A stretch of 64,000 bases of DNA from Thiohalocapsa sp. PB-PSB1 (GCA_016745215.1 CP050890.1:558001-622000), one strand, 5' to 3'. Counted from the stretch's first letter, positions 28,446 through 38,263 are shown. Numbers and translations are program-made. Notes: generated by a model not told the origin, from the sequence alone.

Positions 28446-31400
28446 ATGCCAACACCTAGCGCCAAGGTTTTCCGCCAACAGATTCTCCGACCCGCCGAGG
28501 GCATTTTTTTATTCCACGCCCGCGCTGTCGAGCGGCTTATCGAGGAGCAACTCGGCGTCGCCGCACGCGGTGTACCTATCCCTGACCTACCCTATTATTT
28601 GATGTCGCGGGATGACTTTCTGGAGGGCCTCGAGACCGAGAATGCTGAAGCGCTGTCGGTCATCGAGGGTCTACGGCTGCCCAACTATGTGATTCTACTG
28701 CCGAGCCCGTCGTCGCCGATCGTTGATGAGCGCAGTTTCGTTCGGGCGCGGCTCGACTATTGGTCGCGCAGCTTCGAGGCGGAGGTGGCCCGGGCCTGGC
28801 AAAATGCCCGTGACGCTCAGGGCGATCTGCATCGCTTCGGCGCCGCGGCGCTGCATGCACTTATTGGCACCCATGCCTTTGCCGAGGTGCGCGATGTGCT
28901 GCATCGCGACGACATCGCGCTGTCGGTCTGGGACGATGATCTGGTGACGCGCAGCTTTGCCGCCATGGTGGTTCGGTTGCGCTACTTCTCACCCGGTGCC
29001 CGCGGCTTCTTTTTCCCGGCCATCGATGTTTGGCCAGAGTTGGACAGTTGGCTGGAGGCCAGCGGTTTGGATCTGCCGGAGCCATGCCGTCAAAATCGCA
29101 TGCCGCCGCTGCTGCTGAAGAGCCGGCCCGGCAGCGGTGCATTGCCGACGTCGCCGCCGCCGCTACCGACAGGCTTGCCTTTCGGCCGCTCCGATCCGGA
29201 CCTGCCGCGGGTGCGCGCCGATGCCGCCCGTGCTTGGTCTACGCAACATGCAACGATGTATGCCGAGGACACGGCTGCCAAGTCGGTCTCGCGCTCGCGG
29301 TTTCCGAAGAGGGAAGTGCCAGCGTCCCTGGAGCAGCTATATCAGGATGCTCTGCAGCGGGGTTCGCGGATTCGCCGCAGCAAGGGCTGGCTGCGGCGGA
29401 TACGGGACGACCTGGTTGGTGGTGCGCAACGGCTGGTGGCGCGCTTTATCATGTTACCCGGCTTCGACGATCTCGGCCTTGCCCCCGTGCCGGGCTGGGT
29501 CCGCCATGGGCGCAGCCTGGGGCTATTATTATTCGAGCATGCCATCGGCTGTGCTCAGCGCGCGGAGTTCGAGGGTCGCTTTGCCGCGGCGCTGCGTCAC
29601 CTGGGGGATGCGCGCTGGCTCGCGCAGCGCTTGAGCCAGCCGGTCGGCCGCGCGCCTGCCACTGTCGAAGACGCCATTGCCGAACGCGAGGCTGCCGCGG
29701 AGCTACATTTGGCCAGTCTGCTCGCGGCCAAATGGAAGCTGACGCCTGACACCAGGGTAGGGTTGGAGGAGCTGATCCATCAACTTGCCGCCGAGGATCG
29801 TCGCCGAGGCGGTTTGCCACCGGCGCGCATGCTGCTCAGTAATTTGGAGCAGGTTTTGTCCGAGGCGCGCAACGACTACTACCAATTGCACTTCGGGCGT
29901 TGGTTGATTAGCCTCGGGCGCCAACGGCTGGTGCAACCGCTGCCGTTTCAGATGCTGCTGAAGGCGCTACGGGGCATCGATACCGCGCGTACCCGATTAG
30001 ATGAGATGCCCTGGTCGATTGCTGACCTGGAGCGTTTCGGCGAGATCCTCGATCGGTTGCAGGCGCAGGTGACCAGGCGGCTGGAGGAACAAATCCTACC
30101 CTGTCTGGGGCAAGCCATGCGCGAGGCTGATTTTTTGCCTCGAAATCACCGCGAGCGGGTCGCCGCACACAAGATGAAACTAGAGTTGCTAGATATTATC
30201 GAGCAGCGCCGGAATCTCAAGTTCACCGATGTGCGCGATATCGTCGCGCGCAATATTCTCCGACTACCCGATCCGACTCTGGCAGAGTTCTTCCGCGGCG
30301 ATCGGTTGGCACGCTTCGACCACACCGCGGCGCGCGCGCTGCCCGGCGTCTACCAGCGCGGCGAGATCTACATCAAGGGTTTGCAACAGGCGAGCGCACC
30401 GCTGTTTGGCACACCGCTCGGGCGCATTATTTCGCGCTATCTACTAGTGCCCTTCGGGGGCGCCTATTTGGTACTGAAAAGCCTGGATTTGCTGTTGGCT
30501 ATGCTGCCGGGCTTCAACCAGGCGTTGGAGCTGGCCACTTTCACCGACGTGCTGCTGTTGGGAGGGTTGATCAGCCTGGTCATGCACACTGGCATTGGCC
30601 GCTATCTGGCGCTGGTGCTGTGGCACGGAACGGTTTCCGTGCTGCGCTTTGTGTTTTTCGATGGCCTGAATCGATTGCTGCGCTGGCGGCCCATGGCGGA
30701 GCTGCTCAGCACCGGGCTGGTGCGGGCTCTTGGCCGCAATCTGGTGCAACCGCTGCTGATAGGCGTTTTGCCGCTGATTCCGATCGTTTTGTTGGCGGTA
30801 TTCGTGGAGGAGGTTCCCATCGAGCCCGGGCTGTGGCTGGGGATGCTCGCCTTTGCGCTCGGTACCCTGGCCCGCAACACACCGGCCGGGCGGCGTTTTC
30901 TGGATAATCTCAGTACTCGCATCGGCGTCTATCTCAGGCGCATTAATCAGACCCTGGTGATTGGCCTGATTCAGTGGCTGCTGACTTTCTTCAAGGAGAT
31001 CACCCGTGGCTTTTCGCAGTTGCTGCATCGGGTGGATGAGGCTTTGGTTCACCATTTGGGCGAGCGTTTCGAGTCCACGCTGTTCAAAGCCCTGGTGACG
31101 CCGGTATGGCGCCTTGCCGAGGAATTGATCCAGTTTTACGTGACCGTGCTGGTGGAGCCCCAGGTCAATCCCGTCAAGCACTTTCCCATTGTCAGCATCG
31201 GCCACAAACTGTTGCTGCCTTTCTTACCCGCCATTACCACCGCCTTTATCGATATCAGCGCATCGGTATTGCCGAAGGTGGTCGCCTATCCATTGGTCAC
31301 CCTGACCATCGTGCTGCTGCCGGGTCTGTTCGGCTTTCTCGTTTGGGAACTGAAGGAGAACTGGAAGCTCTATCAGGCCAACCACCACGAGAGAATCGCA

Positions 31401-32093
31401 GCCGCTAAACAGGAGGCCGAGGCCTTGCCGGTTCCAGATGGCAGCGTGGCACCGCCGGTGGAACCAGCCGTGGTCGGCCACCATGGCGAGCGCGTGCGCG
31501 CCTTGATGGCGCGGGGCTTTCATGCCGGCGCTTTGCCCAAGAGCTTCGACCGGCTGCGCCGTATTCTGAATCGTGAAATGCGCGAGCATGAGCCGAACCC
31601 GCGCCGACTGCTGCAGGTGCAGCGCCAGCTCAATGAGCTGGAGCATGTCTTCCACGTCTTTTTCGAACGCGAGTTCGCCTATGCCTTGCGCGAGCGCTGT
31701 CGGGATCCCAGGTGCACTCTGCAATGGATCGAGACCGGTACCCCGCGCATCGCCACCAATCTGGTGGAGCTGAGCGTGACACTCTACCCCGAGTTGCAGA
31801 CCAATGCTGATGCGACTGCGTCAGCAAGCCATCGGCTGATCATCCGCGTGCCGGAGCCCTGGCAGACTGCAACCGTGACCCTCTGCATCCGTCTCTTCCT
31901 GCGCAATACACACATCTGTGTGGAAACCGAGATCAACGGTCATGTAGAGCGTATCGATGCCGACTGCTGGTCACTGATCGCCGCCGACCTGGAGCTGTTT
32001 GCCGGTCGCGCCGGCGCCGACCTCGAGGCGCTACATCTTGGCTTGCCAGCCGCTCCGGCGCATCAGGGTACGCCTTATTCCATCGCCCAGTAA
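28446..32093 (+). CDS. Large unknown membrane protein (1215 residues)
   Basis: Residues 1-640 are soluble and helical, Arg-rich, with a Pro-rich linker near 235-255. About 655-850 contains four or five membrane segments (YLLVPFGGAYLVLKSLDLLLAM, LLLGGLISLVMHTGIG, LLIGVLPLIPIVLLAVFVEE, WLGMLAFALG), and a further one or two lie near 950-985. The last 220 residues are soluble and beta/alpha mixed. No motif I recognise; no signal peptide. Codon use and GC match the neighbours, and the frame is intact, so it is probably a real core-type gene of the host lineage rather than mobile cargo. ATG at 28446 follows GAAGGCAT. Confidence 0.7.
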   Translation: MPTPSAKVFRQQILRPAEGIFLFHARAVERLIEEQLGVAARGVPIPDLPYYLMSRDDFLEGLETENAEALSVIEGLRLPNYVILLPSPSSPIVDERSFVRARLDYWSRSFEAEVARAWQNARDAQGDLHRFGAAALHALIGTHAFAEVRDVLHRDDIALSVWDDDLVTRSFAAMVVRLRYFSPGARGFFFPAIDVWPELDSWLEASGLDLPEPCRQNRMPPLLLKSRPGSGALPTSPPPLPTGLPFGRSDPDLPRVRADAARAWSTQHATMYAEDTAAKSVSRSRFPKREVPASLEQLYQDALQRGSRIRRSKGWLRRIRDDLVGGAQRLVARFIMLPGFDDLGLAPVPGWVRHGRSLGLLLFEHAIGCAQRAEFEGRFAAALRHLGDARWLAQRLSQPVGRAPATVEDAIAEREAAAELHLASLLAAKWKLTPDTRVGLEELIHQLAAEDRRRGGLPPARMLLSNLEQVLSEARNDYYQLHFGRWLISLGRQRLVQPLPFQMLLKALRGIDTARTRLDEMPWSIADLERFGEILDRLQAQVTRRLEEQILPCLGQAMREADFLPRNHRERVAAHKMKLELLDIIEQRRNLKFTDVRDIVARNILRLPDPTLAEFFRGDRLARFDHTAARALPGVYQRGEIYIKGLQQASAPLFGTPLGRIISRYLLVPFGGAYLVLKSLDLLLAMLPGFNQALELATFTDVLLLGGLISLVMHTGIGRYLALVLWHGTVSVLRFVFFDGLNRLLRWRPMAELLSTGLVRALGRNLVQPLLIGVLPLIPIVLLAVFVEEVPIEPGLWLGMLAFALGTLARNTPAGRRFLDNLSTRIGVYLRRINQTLVIGLIQWLLTFFKEITRGFSQLLHRVDEALVHHLGERFESTLFKALVTPVWRLAEELIQFYVTVLVEPQVNPVKHFPIVSIGHKLLLPFLPAITTAFIDISASVLPKVVAYPLVTLTIVLLPGLFGFLVWELKENWKLYQANHHERIAAAKQEAEALPVPDGSVAPPVEPAVVGHHGERVRALMARGFHAGALPKSFDRLRRILNREMREHEPNPRRLLQVQRQLNELEHVFHVFFEREFAYALRERCRDPRCTLQWIETGTPRIATNLVELSVTLYPELQTNADATASASHRLIIRVPEPWQTATVTLCIRLFLRNTHICVETEINGHVERIDADCWSLIAADLELFAGRAGADLEALHLGLPAAPAHQGTPYSIAQ

Positions 32094-32214
32094 TGGTCGG
32101 TCGAGGGGGCTGGGGGCTGTCCGAGAATAGGTTCTACAGCCGACTCGAGCACCCACCCAATTCAGGGTAACGGCCAGCGGTACGGAACACCCACATTATA
32201 TTTCGCACATTACA

Positions 32215-32830
32215 TTTCGGCGGGGCGGAGCGGAGGTACGCGGAGGTACGGCGGAGGTACGGCGGAGGTACGGCGGAGGTACGGGAGGTACTACGGGAGG
32301 TAGAGGTACGGTAGAGGTACGGGACACCCGGTAGAGGTACAGAGGTACGCGAGGTACGGGACACCCAGCCAGAGGTACGGGAAGAGCAGAGGTACGGCAG
32401 CAGAGGTACGGCAGGGCGAGGTACGGGAGGGCGAGGTACGGGACACCCACATTTCAGGAAGGTACGGCAGGAAGGTACGGAAGGTACGGCGGTAGGCGCG
32501 GAAGGTACGGAAGGTACGGAAGGTACGGGGCACCCACATTTCGGGCGCGGAAGGTACGCGCGGAAGGTACGGCGGAAGGTACCGGAAGGTACGGGACACC
32601 CGGAAGGTACGGGAAGGTACGGGACACCCACATTTCGCGGGAAGGTACGGGACACCCACATTTCGGGATGGAGGTACGGGGAGGGAGGTACGGGGGAGGT
32701 ACGTACGCGGAGGTACGGGACACCCGGAGGTACGCACCCGGAGGTACGGGATACGCACCCGGAGGTACGGCACCCGGAGGTACGGCACCCGGAGGTACGG
32801 GACACCCGGAGGTACGGGACACCCACATTT
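32215..32830. repeat. GGTACGG-based degenerate repeat array
   Basis: Over about 600 bp the word GGTACG occurs several dozen times, spaced mostly 9-12 bp, with a leading GA(G/A) (GGAGGTACGG in the outer thirds, GGAAGGTACGG in the middle). Every 30-60 bp a second word GGGACACCCACATTTC follows. The unit appears to be GGAGGTACGGGACACCCA plus CATTTC, repeatedly shortened and re-expanded. The three minus-strand ORFs across it (rich in RTSGCPVP) are products of the repeat. It ends in two copies of GGGTGTCCTTTTCTTGTCC (32872-32910), abutting an IS91 end. Confidence 0.9.
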
Positions 32831-32917
32831 CGGCGTTTTCTTGTCGTCCACATTTCGGCGGGGCGGAGAGTGGGTGTCCTTTTCTTGTCCGGGTGTCCTT
32901 TTCTTGTCCGGTACGGG

Positions 32918-33005
32918 GCAGGTCCGCATCCCGGTGACGCGGCGGCCATGTCGGCATCCGTTTGGCGGCGAAATCATGGGCTATTTTTATATACAGTATA
33001 GTCAG
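32918..33005 (-). mobile_element. IS91 5'-end remnant
   Basis: From TACGGGGCAGGTCCGCATCC to ATACAGTATAGTCAG the sequence equals 58968-59059, the transposase-proximal 5' end of the IS91 copy at 56-59 kb. Only the first few codons of the transposase remain. It is separated by about 60 bp from a second, internal IS91 fragment. Confidence 0.85.
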
Positions 33006-33067
33006 GATTCCGTCGTCTGCCTCTCGATGCAGGCTCTCATCCGCCAGGGCTGCAACCGGCGCGATCG

Positions 33068-33495
33068 GCGGGCTCGATCAGGCCGCTGCGGGCAAACCAC
33101 CGCAGCACCCGCACGCGCACCTGCTCGGCGATGGCGGCGAGGGCCTGCGGTGTCAGCTCGGCGGCGGGGCGAAAGCGCACGGATTGCGGGACATCATCGG
33201 CCTCCTCGTCCGGCTCGAAGACCCCGTCGATGACGCAGCAGTGGTAATGGACGTGGCGGTTGAGGGAGGCACCGAAGCGGTGGATGAGGCTCACCGCCCC
33301 GAAGCGGGCCTGCGCGCTGGCGTCGCTGCTCCGGCGCAGATGGGCCTCGATGACGCGCAGCAGGATATGCAGCACGGCGCTGACGGCCTGAGGCTCTCGC
33401 TCAAGGTACCAGCGCAGGCGTTTGGGCACCGAGAGGACCCACTGGCGCACCGGCAGCGGCGGGATGACGTGGTCGACCAGGTGCGCCGCGGCCTT
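33068..33495 (-). pseudogene. IS91-family transposase, internal fragment
   Basis: Encodes the central part (LSVPKRLRWYLEREPQAVSA, then SLNRHVHYHCCVIDGVFEPDEE), including the HUH-like HVHYH motif. It lacks the zinc-finger N-terminus and the C-terminal tyrosine region. Here the sequence across RWYLEREP is intact, unlike the copy at 58.6 kb, so this fragment shows the undisturbed reading. Confidence 0.85.
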
Positions 33496-33496
33496 A

Positions 33497-33645
33497 GCTC
33501 TTCGAGCACAGCGGCCACGAATCCTACCTATCCAAAGACGCCGCGCTGTGGCGACATGCAGTCAACGAGTTCATGGCGCATCGGCGCGGAGGTGCTTCTG
33601 CTCGGTCAGCATCGTCGGACGGGTTCGAAAACGCGATGCCGTAGG
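33497..33645 (+). pseudogene. Alpha/beta-hydrolase C-terminal remnant
   Basis: A short frame reads LFEHSGHESYLSKDAALW then RHAVNEFMAH, which resembles the C-terminal end of alpha/beta hydrolases, where the GH holds the catalytic histidine. No upstream part is present because the IS91 fragment abuts it. A weak identification from about 45 residues. Confidence 0.35.
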
Positions 33646-33737
33646 CGTTCTCGATGCTGTCTGTTCCCACGTTGCGTCACGTGGTGTGGAATGCCGGGTA
33701 CCATGATGCGTGGGAGCCGAGACATGACTCTAGGACA

Positions 33738-34400
33738 ATGAAACTATACGGCGGAATCGATCTACATTCCAGCAACAATGTGGTAGTGCTGTCAGACGAG
33801 GAAGACAAGGTTGTGTATCGGCGGCGGCTGCCGAACGACACTGGGGTGGTGCTGGCGGAGCTGGGGGCCTTTCGTCAAGACATTGAGGGGCTCGTGGTCG
33901 AGTCGACCTACAACTGGTACTGGCTGGTGGACGGTCTGATGGACGTCGGCTTCAGCGTCCACCTGGCGAACACGGCGGCGATCGTCCAGTACGAAGGGCT
34001 CAAGTATGCAGACGACGAGTCTGACGCCCGCTGGCTGGCAAAGCTGCTTCGCTTAGGGTTGCTTCCGGAGGGGTACATCTACCCCAGGCAAGAGCGCGCG
34101 GTGCGCGATCTGCTGCGGCGTCGGAGCAAGTTGGTGCAGCAGCACAGTGCCAACCTGCAGTCGATCCAGAACCTATTGACGCGCAGCCGTGGCTGCTCGC
34201 TGAGCGCCAATCAGGTCAAGCGGCTCACAGACGACGAAGTAGACCGGCTGTTGCCGGATGCGGACGTAGCGTTGGCGGTCAAGGGCAACCTGGCGGTCAT
34301 GCGGACACAGGCGGGCGTGATCGAGCTGTTGGAGAAAAGGGTCAAAGGGCGGACCAAGCTGCATCCGACGCTTTGCGGACGAAAATCGTGGCGCGGACAC
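33738..34400 (+). pseudogene. IS110-family transposase, C-terminally truncated
   Basis: Starts MKLYGGIDLHSSNNVVVL, the DEDD-type N-terminal domain of IS110 transposases (first D in GGIDLHS; then VVESTYNWYWLVDGL; DDESDARWLAKLLR). Homology fades after about residue 215 (TKLHPTLCGR); the C-terminal transposase_20 domain with the serine is missing and replaced by unrelated sequence. The longer frame from 33654 adds a leader with no similarity. Confidence 0.82.
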
Positions 34401-34568
34401 GAAGGGAAAGGCCGTCCCATTGATCGGGGTCAGCTAAATGGTGACCCCTTCTTGAACGGATGCTGGATTGCAAGACCTGACCCCTTCTTGTTGCTCTTCG
34501 TGAACCAAGCCCATTGGAGACCCCTTTGGTTTTAAAAAATCGGTTCTACCAAAGGACTAACTGAAGAG

Positions 34569-34868
34569 ATGAGAAAAGGCAAGAAGGGGGATGCAATTCC
34601 CCCCGAAGCGCTGAATGCTCTCGCGCGTGAACTAGAGCGTCTCGGGGATCCGTATCTGGAGATCTGGAAAGCGGGCAAGTTCTGTTACGTACGTCATGGA
34701 GGAAGCCCCCTCTGCCGATTGGGGTATCGTGGAGATACCGAGATTTGGGACTTTGCGATTTACAAGTATTCGACGCAACGCTATTCGGCCCAGGAATTCT
34801 TCCCTCGCACCGGAACTGTTGCTGAGCTTGTTCGTATGGCGATGAGTGCTTACAACTTACGGCCTTGA
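34569..34868 (+). CDS. Small conserved-looking hypothetical protein
   Basis: 99 residues, starting MRKGKKGDAIPPEALNALA. A soluble alpha/beta protein with aromatic-rich centre (GKFCYVRHGGSPLCRLGY, WDFAIYKYSTQRY). ATG follows CTGAAGAG. The last residue and stop are supplied by a MITE: before insertion the gene would have ended LR-stop (CGG TAA); now it ends LRP-stop. I do not recognise the family. Its flanks are IS fragments. Confidence 0.6.
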   Translation: MRKGKKGDAIPPEALNALARELERLGDPYLEIWKAGKFCYVRHGGSPLCRLGYRGDTEIWDFAIYKYSTQRYSAQEFFPRTGTVAELVRMAMSAYNLRP

Positions 34869-35017
34869 TCATCGTTCGGCCCACCTGGTGCATGCCTCGT
34901 CGACGTGGTCTGCCCCCGGAACGTCCCCAACCGAGAAAGCGCCTGCTTTCTCGGTCGGGCCGGGTGCGGGCCAATCGACGAGGCACGCACCAGGTGGGCC
35001 GAACGATGATCAAGGCC
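34861..35017. mobile_element. 157-bp MITE with GGCCTTGATCATCG ends
   Basis: Long inverted repeats: GGCCTTGATCATCGTTCGGC at 34861 and its complement ending at 35017, with arms reaching about 42 bp with few mismatches. An 8-bp direct repeat CAACTTAC flanks it (34853-34860, 35018-35025). The insertion sits at the very end of the preceding gene and hardly changes it. The centre is a second hairpin (AGAAAGCGCCTGCTTTCTCG). Confidence 0.88.
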
Positions 35018-35099
35018 CAACTTACGGTAAACGATGAGAGAATGATGCCGATACTATACGCGGGTCTCGTCTTGTAGCGATCAACTTGTCACTTGTTAC

Positions 35100-35591
35100 G
35101 TGTTGTTTGTCATCCACTTGGCGACACGCAAAATTACAATTGCAGGCGCGACGGTTAATCCCAACGGTGAGTTCATGATGCAGATCGCACGCAATCTCAC
35201 CGGTGAGTTCGACGGCTTTCTCAGGAACCACCATTATCTCATCATGGACCGAGACACAAAGTTCACCGAGGCCTTCAGAAACATCCTCGATCGAGAAGGC
35301 GTTGAGCCGGTGCGATGTCCGCCACGGGCGCCGAAGTGTAATGCCTACGCGGAAAGGTTTGTTCGTTCCATAAAAGAAGAGTGTCTTGAGCGCATGATAC
35401 TTCTCGGTGAACGATCACTGCGTCGTGCCCTTCGAGAATACAGTGCGCATTATCTGCGGGAGCGAAACCATCAGGGTGTCGACAATCAGCTGCTCGAACC
35501 GTCCAATGTGGTCGCCTTCCCAACGAATCCGGTTCAGCGCAGAGAACGACTGGGTGGCATGCTAAGTTATTATCATCGCGAAGCTGCCTGA
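35100..35591 (+). pseudogene. Integrase-core transposase, N-terminally truncated
   Basis: The frame covers an rve (retroviral integrase-like) catalytic core: FVIHLATRKITIAG (after the lost first D), LIMDRDTKFTEAFR (second D) and CNAYAERFVRSIKEE (E), with the C-terminal YLRERNHQGVDNQLL. The N-terminal helix-turn-helix region and first catalytic aspartate are missing, so it is inactive. Resembles IS3/IS481-type cores; exact family not assignable. Confidence 0.8.
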
Positions 35592-35988
35592 GGTATCGCG
35601 CTGCGATTTATGGACCAAACACCACCTCATTTTTACATGAATGTTCTTAAAACCCGCTTATCGCATCAACTTTGCCAACGCGCTATCGAAGATGAAAAAC
35701 CAAATCATTCGACTGTTTCTTCATATTTCCCCGACAGTGCTGTGTTGGCGAATACTGGAAAACATGGTGTTCGCCGTTGAGCCGGTGCGACCTGACCGTT
35801 CTTTTCCCAGAGACATGAAGAAGGTCAGAGTTCCTGCGTTCCAAGAAAATTATAAGCGCACTCGGTGAGTTACGGCTTAACTTAATGACATTGGGCTTAA
35901 CTTAATGCTATTGCATTGCAACTGGCCTCCACCCCTGTGGGGTGGGGTCCATTGAACTTAGGTCTTGATACACAACAATGGAAATATC
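35592..35988. other. Gap without supported gene
   Basis: A 75-codon ORF (35641-35868) exists but shows no recognisable feature. Base composition shifts toward AT at about 35880, just before the secreted-protein gene. Confidence 0.5.
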
Positions 35989-36819
35989 ATGATCATAACC
36001 ACCTTATTTACGATTACATTTATACTTTTTGTTGACTTCTCATATGCTAGTGATCTTTTTCCTTTTGTCGGTAAATGGTCAGTAAATCCAGAATTGACGC
36101 TGGAAAACTCAAAGAATAGTTTTAAATACAAGCCTGGAGATGAAGAAGAAATGAGGGGTTTTGTCGAGCTGATGAAGATGATGACTGTCGAAATAGATAC
36201 AAATAAGATGGTTTATCGTTGGGGGAGTGGGTCATCTGCAATTTCTTTCAACACTAAAGAAGCAACCTCAACATCAGCCATAGTTGTTGGGAATAGGAAG
36301 GGTAAAGATTTTACGTTAACGTTCGCTTTAATTAATGGACAATATATGAATTTTAAGTCGTCTGGTTCGGATGATATGAATTACTATATTTGGCAAAGAT
36401 CTTCATCTACCACAGAAAGGACGAGTGATATGGAAGAAACCAAAGAGATTACCGAAGGATATTTTGAAAGCGTGAACGCCCCTAGAGAACCAAAAACCAT
36501 GTCTACCGAAATTCCGGGCGATATTTGGCAGCGCGTCGTTAGTGATTTTGGCCCGCAGCGTGCTGATGACATTTACCGTTACTTGCTGGAAAGAATTCCA
36601 AATGGCCTGGCAAATGGCACGCGCCCACGCCATCTGCGATCCATCCTTTACTTGGCGAAAGGAGATGAGGAACGGCTGGATCGATACATTAAAATGTGCT
36701 TAAGCGATACCCGCGATGTTATGCTTTACGCCGAGTACGAAAAGGCAAAAGACTCTAAGCTTGTTCGGAGAAGAGATTTTAACAACCCTTTCGACCAGGC
36801 TCAGATTGAAACAGACTAG
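35989..36819 (+). CDS. AT-rich predicted secreted protein
   Basis: About 276 residues starting MIITTLFTITFILF, a signal peptide with cleavage after SYA. The first mature domain (SDLFPFVGKWSVNPELTLEN) has the G-x-W of lipocalin-like or DUF-type small beta barrels. The C-terminal 110 residues (PGDIWQRVVSDFGPQRADDIYRY) are helical and soluble. Codon use and GC are clearly lower than most neighbours, suggesting recent acquisition. Start chosen at 35989 for the signal peptide and a GGAAAT site just upstream, rather than 35965. Function unknown. Confidence 0.65.
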   Translation: MIITTLFTITFILFVDFSYASDLFPFVGKWSVNPELTLENSKNSFKYKPGDEEEMRGFVELMKMMTVEIDTNKMVYRWGSGSSAISFNTKEATSTSAIVVGNRKGKDFTLTFALINGQYMNFKSSGSDDMNYYIWQRSSSTTERTSDMEETKEITEGYFESVNAPREPKTMSTEIPGDIWQRVVSDFGPQRADDIYRYLLERIPNGLANGTRPRHLRSILYLAKGDEERLDRYIKMCLSDTRDVMLYAEYEKAKDSKLVRRRDFNNPFDQAQIETD

Positions 36820-37091
36820 AAGGTGTCGGGTAGAAGTACGACGCGCGCAATATGCGGCAATTGTGTATTTTGTGCAATTTAGAACGGTCAAAATTGGGCT
36901 TCAGAGTTAATGAGTGGCTTGGCACTTCAGGAAGTGTTCAACACCTGGGGGTCATGCCACGAGTGGCGGTGCAGAAGCCTCATCATAGTGACTTCCGTGC
37001 GGCCTTGTTGGTGGTCATACCAGTGTTTCGAATTCGCCGTTGAAGCACCGCGAGATGGGTCGGCACTCCCCGTCACTTTTAAGTAGTATGA

Positions 37092-38210
37092 CGGGTTACG
37101 GATAGGAAATCCAAGCCACCCTGAGCGTCCAGGTTGGCCCAAGGTAAGGAGGTTAGCAGGGGTGGGGTGCGGGGTCAATGCCCAACTGCGGGGCTGACGG
37201 GCGTCGGGGCGTTGCAGGCGCGCGCGTTCTGGGGTGCTGGCGCGCGCATCTGCGGGGCAGCGTGCCTCCGGCAGACGAGCGGGGCTGCACCGTTCCCTGC
37301 GAGAGAGACGGCGGCTACCAGGAGACGCGCTGATCGAACTCGAAGTCGGGCTCGGGCTGCTGGAGGAGGTCCCAGTCCGGCATCGGCTCGGGTGCCTCGT
37401 CCCAGGCGGGCGGTCCGCGGGCGGGCGAGATCGGGGGTGGACGCGGTGGCTCACCGATGTGGGTGAGGATCTGCTCGACGGGCACGGCCTCGGTGATGAA
37501 GGCAATGATGCGCATGTCCGCGCCGCAGTTGGGGCAGACCAGCGGCAGCGACTCGAACAGCCGGGCCAGCAACATGGCCCAGAGGTAGCGCGCCGGCGAA
37601 CGCGTCCTGGAGACCGGCGTTGCAGGCGGTGAACCGACCTCGGTCGGTGCGCCGGTCGCGTCCGCCACCTCGCGCCCGAAGGCGATGGCAGCCGCCCGCA
37701 GCGGCGCGTTTGGCGCGAGCACGCCGTGGTAGCGATGGCGGTGGCGCCTGGGCGGCGGGATCAGTGCCGCGAGATGGTCGATCAACTCCAGCGGGGTGAG
37801 CGTCAGCGCCGTGGTGCCGTCACGCTGTGGTTTGGGCAACCGGTAGACGACCCGTTCGGCGTCGAGCAGTTCCAGACGCTCCAGCGCGAACGGCGGGCGG
37901 GCACAATAGCGCAGCAGCCGCTCCAGACCGGCGCGATCATGCGCGCCCACGCGCACCGCGGCATCCAGCGAGAACCCGCTGTTCTCCCACGCGAGCATCT
38001 CGTGCACGTCGTCCGCCTCGATCAGCCCGCTGCGGGCAAACCACCGCAGCACCCGGACGCGTACCTGCTCGGCGATGGCGGCGAGGGCCTCCGGTGTCAG
38101 CTCGGCGGCGGGGCGAAAGCGCACGGATTGCGGGACATCATCGGCCTCCTCGACCGGTTCGAAGACCCCGTCGATAACGCAGCAGTGGTAATGGACGTGC
38201 CGGTTGAGGG
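37092..38210 (-). mobile_element. IS91-family element, 5'-truncated
   Basis: The 3' terminus (ACGGATAGGAAATCCAAGCC at 37092) and about 560 bp inward are the same as 56054-56609 and nearly the same as 63412-63980. The element ends abruptly at about 38210 inside the transposase gene, next to a solitary MITE end. Same orientation as the copies at 56 and 63 kb. Confidence 0.85.
37315..38210 (-). pseudogene. IS91-family transposase, N-terminus missing
   Basis: Covers LNRHVHYHCCVIDGVFEP (HUH-like motif) through RHRHRYHGVLAPNAPLRA and CPNCGADMRIIAFI to the stop after EFDQRVSW. The zinc-binding N-terminus (CPDCGHDF ... CPSCNARR in the 59-kb copy) is absent. The open frame extends to 38229 using MITE sequence as its start. 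No other disruption is visible in the remaining part. Confidence 0.85.
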
Positions 38211-38232
38211 TCGCCGGAACGATGATCAAGGC
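38211..38232. repeat. Solitary MITE end
   Basis: CCGGAACGATGATCAAGGCC matches the right end of the MITE at 41563-41694. The left end is gone, presumably lost with the rest of the IS91 element through a deletion. It supplies an artificial upstream ATG for the next gene. Confidence 0.75.
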
Positions 38233-38263
38233 CCCTCAACCCTTAACCCCCCATACCGCACCG

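Noticed and set aside
32215..32830. Possible CRISPR array
   Set aside because: Units are 9-12 bp apart with no unique spacers of constant length, and no cas gene is nearby.
32134..32977. Three long minus-strand ORFs rich in RTSGCPVP
   Set aside because: Generated by the GGTACGG repeat, which lacks stops in all three frames of that strand. No start site or domain.
35641..35868. 75-codon ORF
   Set aside because: No ribosome site, domain or codon bias that would support it.
36852..37043. 63-codon ORF before the IS91 copy
   Set aside because: No similarity or ribosome site; it crosses the composition change at the end of the secreted-protein gene.
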